Source: DATFKA01 sp042095835 (lineage in GTDB: Bacteria > Bacteroidota > Bacteroidia > Chitinophagales > Saprospiraceae). Taken from it: 26,805 bases of DNA. Position numbers and translations under genes: made by a program. The stretch is from positions 1-26,805 of the forward strand of contig JBELML010000086.1 of NCBI GenBank assembly GCA_042095835.1, in the 5' to 3' direction. A model generated the notes under the pieces. It did no database searches and was not told where the DNA came from. It saw only the letters and a list, made by a program, of their open reading frames with translations. Below are positions 8,486-15,699 of this stretch, in pieces (position 1 is the stretch's first letter; every line of letters begins with the position of its first letter).

Positions 8486-8522
8486 GGTGTTTTAGGGTGT
8501 TGATGATACACTCTAAAGCACC
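8486..8522. terminator. Hairpin between convergent carB and lspA
   Basis: A 15-bp stem pairs 8486-8500 with 8508-8522 around the loop tgatgat. Two pairs are G-U wobbles when read as plus-strand RNA. It lies in the 69-bp gap between two convergent stop codons, the classic place for a bidirectional terminator. No clear U-run follows on either side, so the mechanism is uncertain. Confidence 0.65.
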
Positions 8523-8536
8523 GGCACGTTTAACTG

Positions 8537-9241
8537 CTATTTCTCCTCTTCCGACGCGGCGGCTTCATCGATCTTAGGAGCTGCTTCTAAAGCGACTGTA
8601 GTTTTTACTTCTACTTCCTTTTTGTCTAATTCTTTGAAAAAGAAGTTCCGCTGGAATAAAAGAATATTCAGTACACCAACCGTAATCGCTACATCTGCAA
8701 CGTTAAAAACGGGTTGGAAAAACATATAATATTTTCCTCCAAACCAAGGCACCCAATCTGGCCAAATACCTCTGGCTATCGGAAAGTGGAACATGTCGAC
8801 TACCTTGCCATGAAGTAATCCCGCATATCCTCCTTCGGAAGGAAACAAACGAGCCGGAGGTAAATGTGCTGTAGACTCGGAAAAGAGCATACCGTAAAAG
8901 GCGCTATCTAAGATGTTTCCAATAGCACCAGCTAAGATGAGACCAAAGCTAAACAGAATACCAAAGCCTACCTTGGCTTCAAGGAATTGCCGAATGAGAT
9001 AAACCAAGAAGCCAATAGCAATAAGCCTAAAGATGCTGAGCGCCAGCTTGCCATAGTTCCCACCTAGGGTGAGCCCAAAGGCCATTCCATTATTTTCGAC
9101 AAAATGGATTTGTGCCCAGGATAGGCCGAAGATATTGAAGCCACCTCCAATCTCATAATGTGTCTTGATCCATACCTTGACCGCTTGGTCAATCAGTAAA
9201 ACAACAGCTACGAGAATAGTTACTTTAGTAGATGGCTTCAA
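8537..9241 (-). CDS. lspA: Lipoprotein signal peptidase (signal peptidase II)
   Basis: A 234-residue inner-membrane aspartyl protease that removes signal peptides from prolipoproteins. There are four hydrophobic segments. Motifs seen are LLIDQAVKVWI near the start, FVENNGMAFG, AGAIGNILD, then the catalytic pair D149 (GKVVDMF) and D183 (FNVADVAI). A segment of about 30 residues between GNILD and GKVVD makes it longer than E. coli LspA (164 residues), and an acidic tail follows the last helix; both are usual in Bacteroidota. The start is TTG (codon 9239-9241): an in-frame stop lies three codons upstream and no ATG precedes the first helix. It lies 60 bp behind the traR/dksA-like gene and is probably co-transcribed with it. 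Confidence 0.96.
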   Translation of the reverse strand: MKPSTKVTILVAVVLLIDQAVKVWIKTHYEIGGGFNIFGLSWAQIHFVENNGMAFGLTLGGNYGKLALSIFRLIAIGFLVYLIRQFLEAKVGFGILFSFGLILAGAIGNILDSAFYGMLFSESTAHLPPARLFPSEGGYAGLLHGKVVDMFHFPIARGIWPDWVPWFGGKYYMFFQPVFNVADVAITVGVLNILLFQRNFFFKELDKKEVEVKTTVALEAAPKIDEAAASEEEK

Positions 9242-9301
9242 ATCGGGTTAAATTAGATCAGTATAAACGTTTCCTTAAATTACAATGTACTAAGGTCGGA
9301 A

Positions 9302-9688
9302 TTACCTTCTTTTTTTTACGCGGCTTTGCTTTGCTGCTATGCTCAGTGTTGCATGTGGTACAGCGCGTAGCCTTTCTTTTGAAATCAATTTTCCAGTTTC
9401 TCTACAAACACCGTACACTTTATTTTTAATGCGGATGAGGGCATTTTCAAGGTGTTGAATGTGTTTGCGTTGTCTTGCCGCATTGACGTAGAGTCTCTCG
9501 CTTTCCATGGTACTGCTGGCGTCATCGAGTCCTTTTAGTTTGGAGTCTGGATTGTCTGCCAGTTCGCTAATTTGTTGGAGATAAAACTCTAGCTGTTGTT
9601 TTGCTTTGGCTAATTTGTCTTCAAGAAGAACCCTGAACTCATCTAGCTCTTCATCGGAATACCGGGATTTTTCAGTCGTTTCTGCCAT
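9302..9688 (-). CDS. TraR/DksA-family protein with degenerate zinc finger
   Basis: A 128-residue protein with an N-terminal coiled-coil hairpin (residues 10-90) and a C-terminal finger-like motif (VYGVCRETGKLISKERLRAV). DksA proteins enter the RNA polymerase secondary channel and modify initiation, often together with ppGpp. Of the four zinc cysteines (C-x2-C-x17-C-x2-C) only C95 remains; the others are T98, S116 and A119. The surrounding YGVCRxTGKLIxKERLRAVPHATLS sequence is typical of the Bacteroidota branch, so loss of zinc looks ancestral. The coiled-coil tip has acidic residues (GLDDAS). It is first gene of a probable traR-lspA operon, an arrangement common in the phylum. A basic RVKKRR tail ends the protein. 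Confidence 0.9.
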   Translation of the reverse strand: MAETTEKSRYSDEELDEFRVLLEDKLAKAKQQLEFYLQQISELADNPDSKLKGLDDASSTMESERLYVNAARQRKHIQHLENALIRIKNKVYGVCRETGKLISKERLRAVPHATLSIAAKQSRVKKRR

Positions 9689-9799
9689 AGTATCAGCTTT
9701 AGTTTAAGTGATGGCATGGTATCATTAATGACTACGCAAAGCACTTATTCTAGGTAGTGCTAAAAACGTGAAATTAAATTCGCCTGCTCAAATAAAGTG

Positions 9800-9807
9800 C
9801 AAAATTA
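9800..9807 (-). promoter_or_regulatory. Bacteroidota -7 box for traR-lspA
   Basis: The minus strand reads TAATTTTG, an exact TAnnTTTG match, 111 bp before the traR-like ATG. A 6-bp inverted repeat (aaagtg at 9794-9799, cacttt at 9809-9814) brackets it. No clear TTG was found at -33. Confidence 0.4.
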
Positions 9808-9874
9808 ACACTTTCTAGATAAATAACGTTATAAGTTTTGTCATAGTTTGCAGGAGACTTTTTTGATGCGAATT

Positions 9875-10948
9875 CTATTCTTCTTCCTCCCGAGGTGTAT
9901 ATTTCTTCTTCTTATTGGGCCGCTGTTTTTTTAGCGGATTAGCATGGTTTTCATAATGCTCCTTTCGATAGCGCACACAATCGAGCGCGCAGAAAATGGC
10001 TTTGCGGAATGAAGCTTCATTGGCTTCGTTTTTCCCAGCTATATCAAAAGCCGTACCGTGGTCTGGTGAGGTGCGTACACTAGGAAGACCTGCCGTGAAG
10101 TTAACCCCCTGGCCAAAAGATAGCAACTTGAAGGGCACCAAACCCTGGTCGTGATACATGGCCAGAATGCCATCATATTTCTTATACTGCCCAGATCCAA
10201 AGAAGCCATCGGCGGGAAATGGCCCCATTACCATAATTCCTTTTTTCTTCAATTCAACGATAGCGGGGCGGATTATTTCCGCTTCTTCTGTGCCTATAGT
10301 GCCACCATCGCTGGCATGTGGGTTAAGCCCAAGCACGGCAATAGTAGGCCGCTCAATACCAAAGTCCATTTTGAGACTTTGCTCCATCAACCGGATTTTT
10401 TTAAGAATCAGACTTTTGCTCAGCTTGGTTTTAATGTCTTTTACGGGCAGATGGTTGGTGACCACGCCTACTTTCAAATCATCATGTACCATGAACATAA
10501 GGCTCTCCGTTGTCTCCAACCTTTTAGTCAAATACTCCGTATGTCCAGGAAACGGAAAGTCAGCCAACTTCATTGCTTCCTTGCTGATAGGAGCAGTGAC
10601 GAGGGCATCTATTAAGCCATGTCGAAGGTCATTGGTTGCCGCTTCTAGGGATTGGTAGGCATATTTGCCACCCGCTTCGGCAATTTTACCGATTGTAATA
10701 TTGACGTTCTCCGTCCAGCAATTGATAATATTGACCTTGTCGCGATGTATGCGGTCAATGTTTTGGGCTTGATGATAATACAGGTCTACACCTACAACAT
10801 TCTTGTGGTAGGAGACGACTTTAGAGGAGCCATAGACAACAAAAGTTGCCATCTTCGCAATTTCTTCTCTAGCCAGGGTTTTCAAGATAACCTCTAGTCC
10901 TATTCCGTTGATATCTCCAATCGTGATCCCTACTTTGATTTTTTCCAT
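9875..10948 (-). CDS. pdxA: 4-hydroxythreonine-4-phosphate dehydrogenase
   Basis: A 357-residue NAD-dependent, metal-dependent dehydrogenase of the DXP-dependent pyridoxal-phosphate pathway. The N-terminus KVGITIGDINGIGLEV is characteristic, as are TAPISKEA and FPFPGHTEYL. The three metal-binding histidines fit H166 (TNHLPV), H211 (LNPHASDGG) and H266 (AMYHDQGL); RTSPDHGTAFD is also present. The last 30 residues are a highly charged Lys/Arg then Glu tail beyond the usual enzyme end. The ATG at 10948 is the only sensible start. It is divergent from rsmA (92 bp between starts), a pairing I associate with Bacteroidota. No terminator separates it from the traR gene 186 bp downstream. Confidence 0.97.
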   Translation of the reverse strand: MEKIKVGITIGDINGIGLEVILKTLAREEIAKMATFVVYGSSKVVSYHKNVVGVDLYYHQAQNIDRIHRDKVNIINCWTENVNITIGKIAEAGGKYAYQSLEAATNDLRHGLIDALVTAPISKEAMKLADFPFPGHTEYLTKRLETTESLMFMVHDDLKVGVVTNHLPVKDIKTKLSKSLILKKIRLMEQSLKMDFGIERPTIAVLGLNPHASDGGTIGTEEAEIIRPAIVELKKKGIMVMGPFPADGFFGSGQYKKYDGILAMYHDQGLVPFKLLSFGQGVNFTAGLPSVRTSPDHGTAFDIAGKNEANEASFRKAIFCALDCVRYRKEHYENHANPLKKQRPNKKKKYTPREEEE

Positions 10949-11040
10949 TCAACTGTGTTTATTTATATATCTTCGGCCTTTATGAAGACCTTGGGTCTAT
11001 CTTTATTTTAAAATAGTTTGCTAAAATAGTCTTTAACCAC

Positions 11041-11814
11041 TTGAAAGCCAAAAAATCTTTTGGACAGCACTTTCTCAATCGAGATGACATCGCTTATGAC
11101 ATCGCGCATAGCCTAGCTAGGATGGATCAGTATGACACCCTGATTGAGGTAGGTCCAGGAAAGGGAATGCTGACTAAACATCTTCTAGCACACGATAATC
11201 AATTGATAGTTGTGGAGGCCGATAGAGACATGGTACAGTATATCCAAAGGCACTATCCGACGCTCAAAGACTTTATCGTTTCTGGAGATTTTTTGAAAGT
11301 GAAGTTTGAGGATTTTATAGGAGATAAGCCCTTTGGTATTATTGGCAATTTTCCTTATAATATTTCTTCCCAGATCATTTTTAAAATGCTGGACTACAAA
11401 GAACAAGTACCCGAGCTGGTCGGTATGTTTCAAAAAGAAATGGCGGAAAGGGTAGTCGCAGGGCCAGGCTCAAAAACCTATGGTGCTATTAGTGTACTTA
11501 CCCAGGCTTTTTATACAGGAGAATATTTGTTTACTGTTGATAAATCCTGCTTCACACCGCCACCAAAAGTACAGTCGGCAGTGATTAGATTAAGCAGGAA
11601 ATCGGAACTAAATCTGGATTGTAATCCTTTACTATTTAAGAGAATCGTGAAACAAACTTTTGGTCAACGTCGAAAAATGCTCCGTAATACCATGAAATCA
11701 TTCACCGATAAGGCCGAATTGCTGACGCATCCAGATATGACCAAGCGCCCAGAGAAGTTATCGGTAGAAGATTTTATCCGGATAACAAAATGGGTAGAAG
11801 ACTTGGAAGGTTGA
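11041..11814 (+). CDS. rsmA: 16S rRNA dimethyladenosine transferase
   Basis: A 257-residue SAM-dependent methyltransferase that dimethylates two adjacent adenines in helix 45 of 16S rRNA late in 30S assembly (RsmA/KsgA). The N-terminus KAKKSFGQHFL is the family signature. The SAM motif I is EVGPGKGMLTKHLL (residues 36-49), the catalytic NxPY motif is NFPY (103-106), and the C-terminal domain has FGQRRKMLRNTMK. The start codon is TTG at 11041: an in-frame TAG lies at 11014-11016 and no ATG or GTG lies between, while the next methionine would remove the conserved N-terminus. It is divergent from pdxA. Confidence 0.96.
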   Translation: MKAKKSFGQHFLNRDDIAYDIAHSLARMDQYDTLIEVGPGKGMLTKHLLAHDNQLIVVEADRDMVQYIQRHYPTLKDFIVSGDFLKVKFEDFIGDKPFGIIGNFPYNISSQIIFKMLDYKEQVPELVGMFQKEMAERVVAGPGSKTYGAISVLTQAFYTGEYLFTVDKSCFTPPPKVQSAVIRLSRKSELNLDCNPLLFKRIVKQTFGQRRKMLRNTMKSFTDKAELLTHPDMTKRPEKLSVEDFIRITKWVEDLEG

Positions 11815-11885
11815 GGCGTTTTAGCCTTTGGGGGCAGAGGACTCAAGGTATGTGGGAAGCGTAGATAGATATCATTAAAATACTA

Positions 11886-11918
11886 CTGACGAAAGACTTT
11901 TAAGGATGTCTTTGTCAG
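11886..11918 (+). promoter_or_regulatory. Eleven-pair hairpin in the rsmA-yqeY spacer
   Basis: ctgac (11886-11890) and aaagac (11892-11897), separated by one bulged G, pair with gtcttt (11908-11913) and gtcag (11914-11918) around a 10-base loop. It ends 29 bp before the YqeY-like ATG. No U-run follows, so it is a weak candidate for an rsmA terminator and may equally be a leader structure of the next gene. Confidence 0.5.
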
Positions 11919-11947
11919 CATATATACAACATTAAATCATTAAACAT

Positions 11948-12397
11948 ATGTCACTAGAGCAAAAGATCGCCCAAGATTTAAAGACGGCGATGAAGGCAAA
12001 AGATGATGCCGCAAAAAGAGGAATCAGAGCAATCAAATCCGCTATTTTATTAGCAAAAACTGATGGTTCTGGCCAAGAAATTACCGAGCAGGTAGAAATT
12101 AAGATGCTAACCAAAATGGCCAAGCAAAGAAAGGAATCCATCAAGATCTTCTTGGAGCAAGGAAGAGAGGACTTGGCTAAAGTGGAGCAAGAGGAGCTGG
12201 TAATCATTGAAGGGTATCTTCCAGCACAACTTTCTGAAGCAGAAATCGAAGCACAGGTAAAGGCTATCATTGAGCAGGTAGGCGCTACTTCTATGCGGGA
12301 TATGGGTAAGGTAATGGGCGCTGCTACCAAGCATTTTGCAGGTGCCGCAGATGGGAAAATCGTATCTGGTATCGTGAAGAAATTGTTGAATTCGTAG
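11948..12397 (+). CDS. GatB/YqeY domain protein
   Basis: A 149-residue helical protein matching the YqeY family, which corresponds to the tRNA-binding tail domain of the GatB/GatE amidotransferase subunits. Seen are the N-terminal SLEQKIAQDLKTAMKAKD, the ESIKIFLEQGREDLAKVEQEELVIIEGYLPAQLS segment and the C-terminal MRDMGKVMGAATKHFAG and VSGIVKKLL, all in the family order and length. Its cellular role is not firmly known; tRNA association is assumed from homology. It is 58 bp upstream of the aldehyde dehydrogenase gene on the same strand, so the two may share a transcript. Confidence 0.93.
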   Translation: MSLEQKIAQDLKTAMKAKDDAAKRGIRAIKSAILLAKTDGSGQEITEQVEIKMLTKMAKQRKESIKIFLEQGREDLAKVEQEELVIIEGYLPAQLSEAEIEAQVKAIIEQVGATSMRDMGKVMGAATKHFAGAADGKIVSGIVKKLLNS

Positions 12398-12455
12398 ATT
12401 TATACTAACGAAAGGCTCCAAAAGTCGTCTTGATCACCACTATATCACAAAAATA

Positions 12456-13985
12456 ATGGATACAACATTTTTAAAAACTTTGGGATTAGAGGCCAAAAAT
12501 GCAGGTACCTCTACAGGACAAGTGTCCCTCCTTGGTTCGGATCAATATATTTCTTCTTACTCTCCCGTTGATGGAAAGCTGATCGGTGAGGTAAGTATCA
12601 CCACACGGCGCATGTATGATCAAGTTGTCGCAACCGCTCAAGAAGCATTTGCGCATTGGCGGACAGTACCTGCTCCACAAAGAGGTGAAATAGTGCGTCA
12701 ATATGGAGATGCCCTGCGGGCTAATAAAGATGCACTTGGCAGACTCGTTTCTTACGAAATGGGTAAAAGTTTACAAGAAGGCTGGGGAGAAGTCCAGGAG
12801 ATGATCGATATCTGCGATTTTGCAGTGGGATTATCCAGGCAACTTTATGGCCTGACGATGCACTCCGAACGACCTTCGCACCGCATGTATGAGCAGTGGC
12901 ATCCGATGGGTGTAGTAGGTATTATCAGTGCTTTTAATTTTCCGGTGGCTGTTTGGTCCTGGAATGCTATGATCGCCTTAGTTTGTGGCAATACCTTGGT
13001 TTGGAAACCGTCGGAAAAAGCACCTTTATGCAGTATTGCCTGTCAAAATATTTTTCACTCAATCCTAGCGAAGAATGAGCTTCCAGAAGGTATCTCTTGC
13101 ATCGTTAATGGCGATGTCAGGGTAGGTGAATTTATGACTCAAGATAAACGTTTGCCACTTATTTCTGCTACGGGAAGTACGCGTATGGGTAGGTTGGTAG
13201 GTGCTACGGTAGCTGCCAGACTAGGGAAAACCATCTTGGAGTTGGGTGGAAACAACGCCATCATTGTGTCGCCCACCGCCGATTTAAAGATCGTCTTGAC
13301 CGGAGCTGTTTTCGGAGCAGTAGGTACTTGTGGACAACGCTGTACGAGTACCCGTAGATTAATTGTACATGAGAGTATCTATGATCAGGTCAAAGAGCAG
13401 CTAGCTAAGGCTTATGGCCAACTTCGAATAGGCAACCCACTCGACCAAAACAATCATGTAGGACCGCTTATTGATAAAGCCGCCGTAGATATGTATTTAG
13501 CTGCGCTAGAGAAGGTGAAAGCAGAAGGTGGCAGCTTTGTGGTAGAAGGCCAACAATTGGAAGGAGCAGGTTATGAAAGTGGCTGCTATGTGAGTCCTTC
13601 CATCGCGGAGGTGAGCCCTGATATGAGTATTACGCAGCATGAAACTTTTGCGCCACTCCTTTATCTCTTAAAATATAGCACGCTCGACGAAGCTATTGCT
13701 ATTCAGAACAATGTACCGCAAGGTTTATCATCGGCTATCATGACCAATAATTTGCGCGAATCGGAGCTGTTTCTCTCCGCAGCTGGCTCTGATTGCGGTA
13801 TCGCCAATGTAAATATCGGGACCAGTGGAGCAGAAATTGGAGGAGCTTTTGGTGGAGAAAAAGATACCGGAGGTGGTAGAGAAAGTGGCTCAGATTCCTG
13901 GAAAGCGTATATGCGTAGACAGACCAATACGATCAACTACAGCACCTCTGTGCCACTAGCACAAGGTATACAGTTTGACCTCTAA
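12456..13985 (+). CDS. ALDH7-family dehydrogenase (antiquitin / aminoadipate-semialdehyde type)
   Basis: A 509-residue NAD-dependent aldehyde dehydrogenase. Key residues are N161 in SAFNFPVAVWSWN, the general base E262 in LELGGNNA and the nucleophile C296 in GTCGQRCTSTRRL. The C-terminal GGEKDTGGGRESGSDSWKAY is characteristic of ALDH7/antiquitin, which oxidises alpha-aminoadipic semialdehyde (piperideine-6-carboxylate) in lysine catabolism. The early YSPVDGKLIGEV segment fits too. No lysine-degradation gene lies nearby, so the substrate is assigned by family resemblance only. It follows the YqeY-like gene, and its stop codon overlaps that of a small convergent ORF. Confidence 0.92.
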   Translation: MDTTFLKTLGLEAKNAGTSTGQVSLLGSDQYISSYSPVDGKLIGEVSITTRRMYDQVVATAQEAFAHWRTVPAPQRGEIVRQYGDALRANKDALGRLVSYEMGKSLQEGWGEVQEMIDICDFAVGLSRQLYGLTMHSERPSHRMYEQWHPMGVVGIISAFNFPVAVWSWNAMIALVCGNTLVWKPSEKAPLCSIACQNIFHSILAKNELPEGISCIVNGDVRVGEFMTQDKRLPLISATGSTRMGRLVGATVAARLGKTILELGGNNAIIVSPTADLKIVLTGAVFGAVGTCGQRCTSTRRLIVHESIYDQVKEQLAKAYGQLRIGNPLDQNNHVGPLIDKAAVDMYLAALEKVKAEGGSFVVEGQQLEGAGYESGCYVSPSIAEVSPDMSITQHETFAPLLYLLKYSTLDEAIAIQNNVPQGLSSAIMTNNLRESELFLSAAGSDCGIANVNIGTSGAEIGGAFGGEKDTGGGRESGSDSWKAYMRRQTNTINYSTSVPLAQGIQFDL

Positions 13986-14170
13986 ACTATATAGTACACG
14001 TAGTCCACATAGAGAATGGAAGCACTAGATAAAGCTGGATTCTCTATGTGCCTATGTGGTTCTTTCTCCTTCGCCATAGGGCAGCCACAACTCGCCCTAC
14101 AACCACTCATCGCAAATCCCAACACCATCACTAATACACAGAGTCGAAATCGCAGTTTTTGATTATTCAT
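13982..14170 (-). CDS. Small predicted lipoprotein (62 residues)
   Basis: I do not recognise the family. Residues 1-23 form a hydrophobic signal (RLCVLVMVLGFAMSG) with a cysteine at residue 24 in a near-lipobox (AMSGC), followed by a cysteine cluster, CRASCGCPMAKEKE. This looks like the short Bacteroidota lipoproteins with a CGCP motif. A near-consensus promoter sits 16 bp upstream, the best reason to accept so short a gene. The C-terminal third is encoded by a perfect 12-bp inverted repeat and its flanks, so that part may be added by a repeat element. Its stop overlaps the aldehyde dehydrogenase stop by 3 bases. LspA encoded in this window would process it. Confidence 0.6.
   Translation of the reverse strand: MNNQKLRFRLCVLVMVLGFAMSGCRASCGCPMAKEKEPHRHIENPALSSASILYVDYVYYIV
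14006..14050. repeat. Perfect 12-bp inverted repeat (hairpin) at convergent gene ends
   Basis: cacatagagaat (14006-14017) pairs exactly with attctctatgtg (14039-14050) around a 21-base loop that can form a small inner agc/gct pair. It lies just past the aldehyde dehydrogenase stop and inside the 3' end of the small lipoprotein ORF. A further cctatgtgg follows, echoing the arm. It may be a bidirectional terminator or a REP-like palindromic element. Confidence 0.8.
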
Positions 14171-14185
14171 AAATGTGGTTTACCC

Positions 14186-14213
14186 CAAAATTAATAAAAT
14201 GAATCTTCATCAA
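14186..14213 (-). promoter_or_regulatory. Full Bacteroidota promoter (TTG-N17-TAATTTTG) for the small lipoprotein
   Basis: On the minus strand TTG (14211-14213) is followed by exactly 17 bases and then TAATTTTG (14186-14193), matching the TTG-N17-23-TAnnTTTG consensus at both elements. The ATG lies 15 bases further on. This is the only promoter in the window with both elements exactly matched. Confidence 0.75.
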
Positions 14214-14274
14214 TAGAAGACACCTACTCCAAACTCTACTCGCTATTCACAAAAATGCCTCATTCCCGCATTGC

Positions 14275-14523
14275 TCCCAGTCTCCCAGTCCCAGTCTCCC
14301 AGTCCCAGTCTCCAAGCCCCAGTCCCCCAGTCCCCCGGTCCCAAAGTCCCCAAGTCTCCCAGTCCCAAAGTCCCTCAGTCTCCCGGTCCCCCAGTCCCCA
14401 AGTCTTCCAGTCTCCCAAGTCTTCCAGTCTCCCAAGTCTCCCAGTCTCCCGGTCCCCAAGTCCCCCAGTCCCAAAGTCTCCCAGCCCCCAGTCCCCAGTC
14501 CCCCAGTCACAAAGTCCCTCCCA
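14275..14523. repeat. Degenerate C-rich tandem repeat (agtcccc / agtctccc)
   Basis: About 250 bp are built almost entirely of 6-9 bp units of the form agtcccc, agtctccc or agtcccaa. The minus strand carries dozens of runs of three to five G. The tract lies directly downstream of the flippase-like gene, and the TGA stop of that gene (14507-14509) and its last residues fall inside it. Open frames on both strands here encode only GDWGTGRLG-like or SQSPSPSP-like periodic peptides and are not genes. Confidence 0.95.
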
Positions 14524-15619
14524 ACCTACCTTTCCGTCGTTCATTCAGGCGTTCACGAATCCAATTCGGAATGATAATAGCACCTGCCAACAAATAAGAA
14601 TAATAGGACATCAAACGCCAAATCGTAGAGATGACTGTTGCACGGGTTTTATTACTGACATAATCTGTTAAAAATCCTCCAAAAAGGACTTCAACAAAAC
14701 CCGCTCCTCCAGGGGTTGGACTGAAAGCAATAATCACAAACATGGCTTCTAATCTGGCATATAAGGCAAACTGAGACCAAAAGTCTAGAGGGATGTCATC
14801 GATAAAAGCAATGATCAGACAATTCAGTAACAAGAAACGGCAAGACCAGGCGGTAGCAGTAGCTAAAAAAGCTTTTAAATGAAAAGGCCATTGTTGTTTT
14901 CTTAATTCTCGGGAGGCCACCATCATTTCATTACCTAACAAGACCCATCTTTTCTGAAACCTTCTCAACCATCTCACCTTCGAGAGTTGAAAAAGTAGGC
15001 GCTTAATCGTTAAAGGATTACCGAAAAGACCATAATAAAATAGTGCCGTATAAGAGGCCATCAATACATAGGCGAAAACGAAGTAACCGCCCCAGGCCCC
15101 TAGGTCAGCAATAGATACGACATCAGGTCGGATCATATCTGTACCAAAAATCAAAAATAGCAAAGGCAATGTCCCTATAAAAAAGAGCCCATCTAATACA
15201 ATGGTATATAAAACGATGGTAGCGGTTTTGGCAGTGGGTAGTTTTTCTTGGGACAGCACAAAAAAGGCGACCGCCGAACCACCTACACTCGTCGGTGAGA
15301 CGGCCGAGCTAAACTCCCATATAAAGATCAACTCGATACATTTCCACCAACTGAAAACTCCCTGGGATAGAATCCTCAATCGAGTAGCATAGGCTAGGTG
15401 GCGGATAATGATGATCACAACGGTGAGACCAATCCAGAAAAAAGTATGCCTGGTCCACTCGATTTGAGCAAACTCCTGAGGGTCGAATTGCCGCCAAAGT
15501 AGATAGCCTACCGCCACCAAACCTAAGACAATAGGTACAAAAACCCGGGACGCTTTGATGGAGTTCAAAACTTCCTGCTGCTCTTCAGAAAAGTCTGTTT
15601 GCTTTGGCACTGAGTTCAA
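14507..15619 (-). CDS. Flippase-like integral membrane protein (LPG synthase TM / UPF0104 type)
   Basis: A 370-residue polytopic membrane protein of the lysylphosphatidylglycerol-synthase transmembrane-domain family. After a 25-residue polar N-terminus come about eight hydrophobic segments. Family motifs are ATRLRILSQG, EFSSAVSPTSVGGSAVAFFVL and FSPTPGGAGFVEVLFGGF. It lacks the C-terminal catalytic domain of MprF, so a lipid or polyprenol-glycan transport role is more likely than lysinylation; the substrate is unknown. The start is TTG at 15617-15619, since an in-frame stop precedes it without an ATG. A 6-codon ORF overlaps this start in another frame. The C-terminal GGTL and stop codon come from the C-rich repeat. 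Confidence 0.88.
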   Translation of the reverse strand: MNSVPKQTDFSEEQQEVLNSIKASRVFVPIVLGLVAVGYLLWRQFDPQEFAQIEWTRHTFFWIGLTVVIIIIRHLAYATRLRILSQGVFSWWKCIELIFIWEFSSAVSPTSVGGSAVAFFVLSQEKLPTAKTATIVLYTIVLDGLFFIGTLPLLFLIFGTDMIRPDVVSIADLGAWGGYFVFAYVLMASYTALFYYGLFGNPLTIKRLLFQLSKVRWLRRFQKRWVLLGNEMMVASRELRKQQWPFHLKAFLATATAWSCRFLLLNCLIIAFIDDIPLDFWSQFALYARLEAMFVIIAFSPTPGGAGFVEVLFGGFLTDYVSNKTRATVISTIWRLMSYYSYLLAGAIIIPNWIRERLNERRKGRLGGTL

Positions 15620-15636
15620 TGGTTCAATTTTTCCAT
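15616..15636 (-). other. Six-codon upstream ORF overlapping the TTG start
   Basis: On the minus strand ATG (15634-15636) opens MEKLNH and ends at TGA (15616-15618), whose first two bases are the last two of the TTG start of the membrane protein (15617-15619). This geometry suits translational coupling. Alternatively the ATG is the true start and a one-base indel in the AAAAA run has shifted the frame. Confidence 0.5.
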
Positions 15637-15637
15637 G

Positions 15638-15680
15638 CGTACTTACTCACCAAAAATAGTATACACATCTGGTAAGTACG
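15638..15680. promoter_or_regulatory. Perfect 9-bp inverted repeat flanking a promoter
   Basis: cgtacttac (15638-15646) and gtaagtacg (15672-15680) are exact inverted copies 25 bp apart. Between them, on the minus strand, is TATTTTTG (15651-15658), an exact -7 box for the flippase-like gene. Arms bracketing a core promoter suggest an operator for a dimeric regulator or a hairpin in an RNA from the opposite strand. The spacer is the divergent region between that gene and the GlsB-type gene. Confidence 0.6.
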
Positions 15681-15699
15681 GCATTGCTGGAAATATTGT

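Noticed and set aside
10151..10658. Two plus-strand frames of more than 150 codons
   Set aside because: Both lie antisense to pdxA, whose metal-binding histidines are all in frame; the antisense translations have no family features.
14247..14671. Several long open frames on both strands encoding GDWGTGRLG-like or SPSPPVP-like repeats
   Set aside because: They are generated by the C-rich repeat staying open in all frames; there is no start context or protein-like composition.
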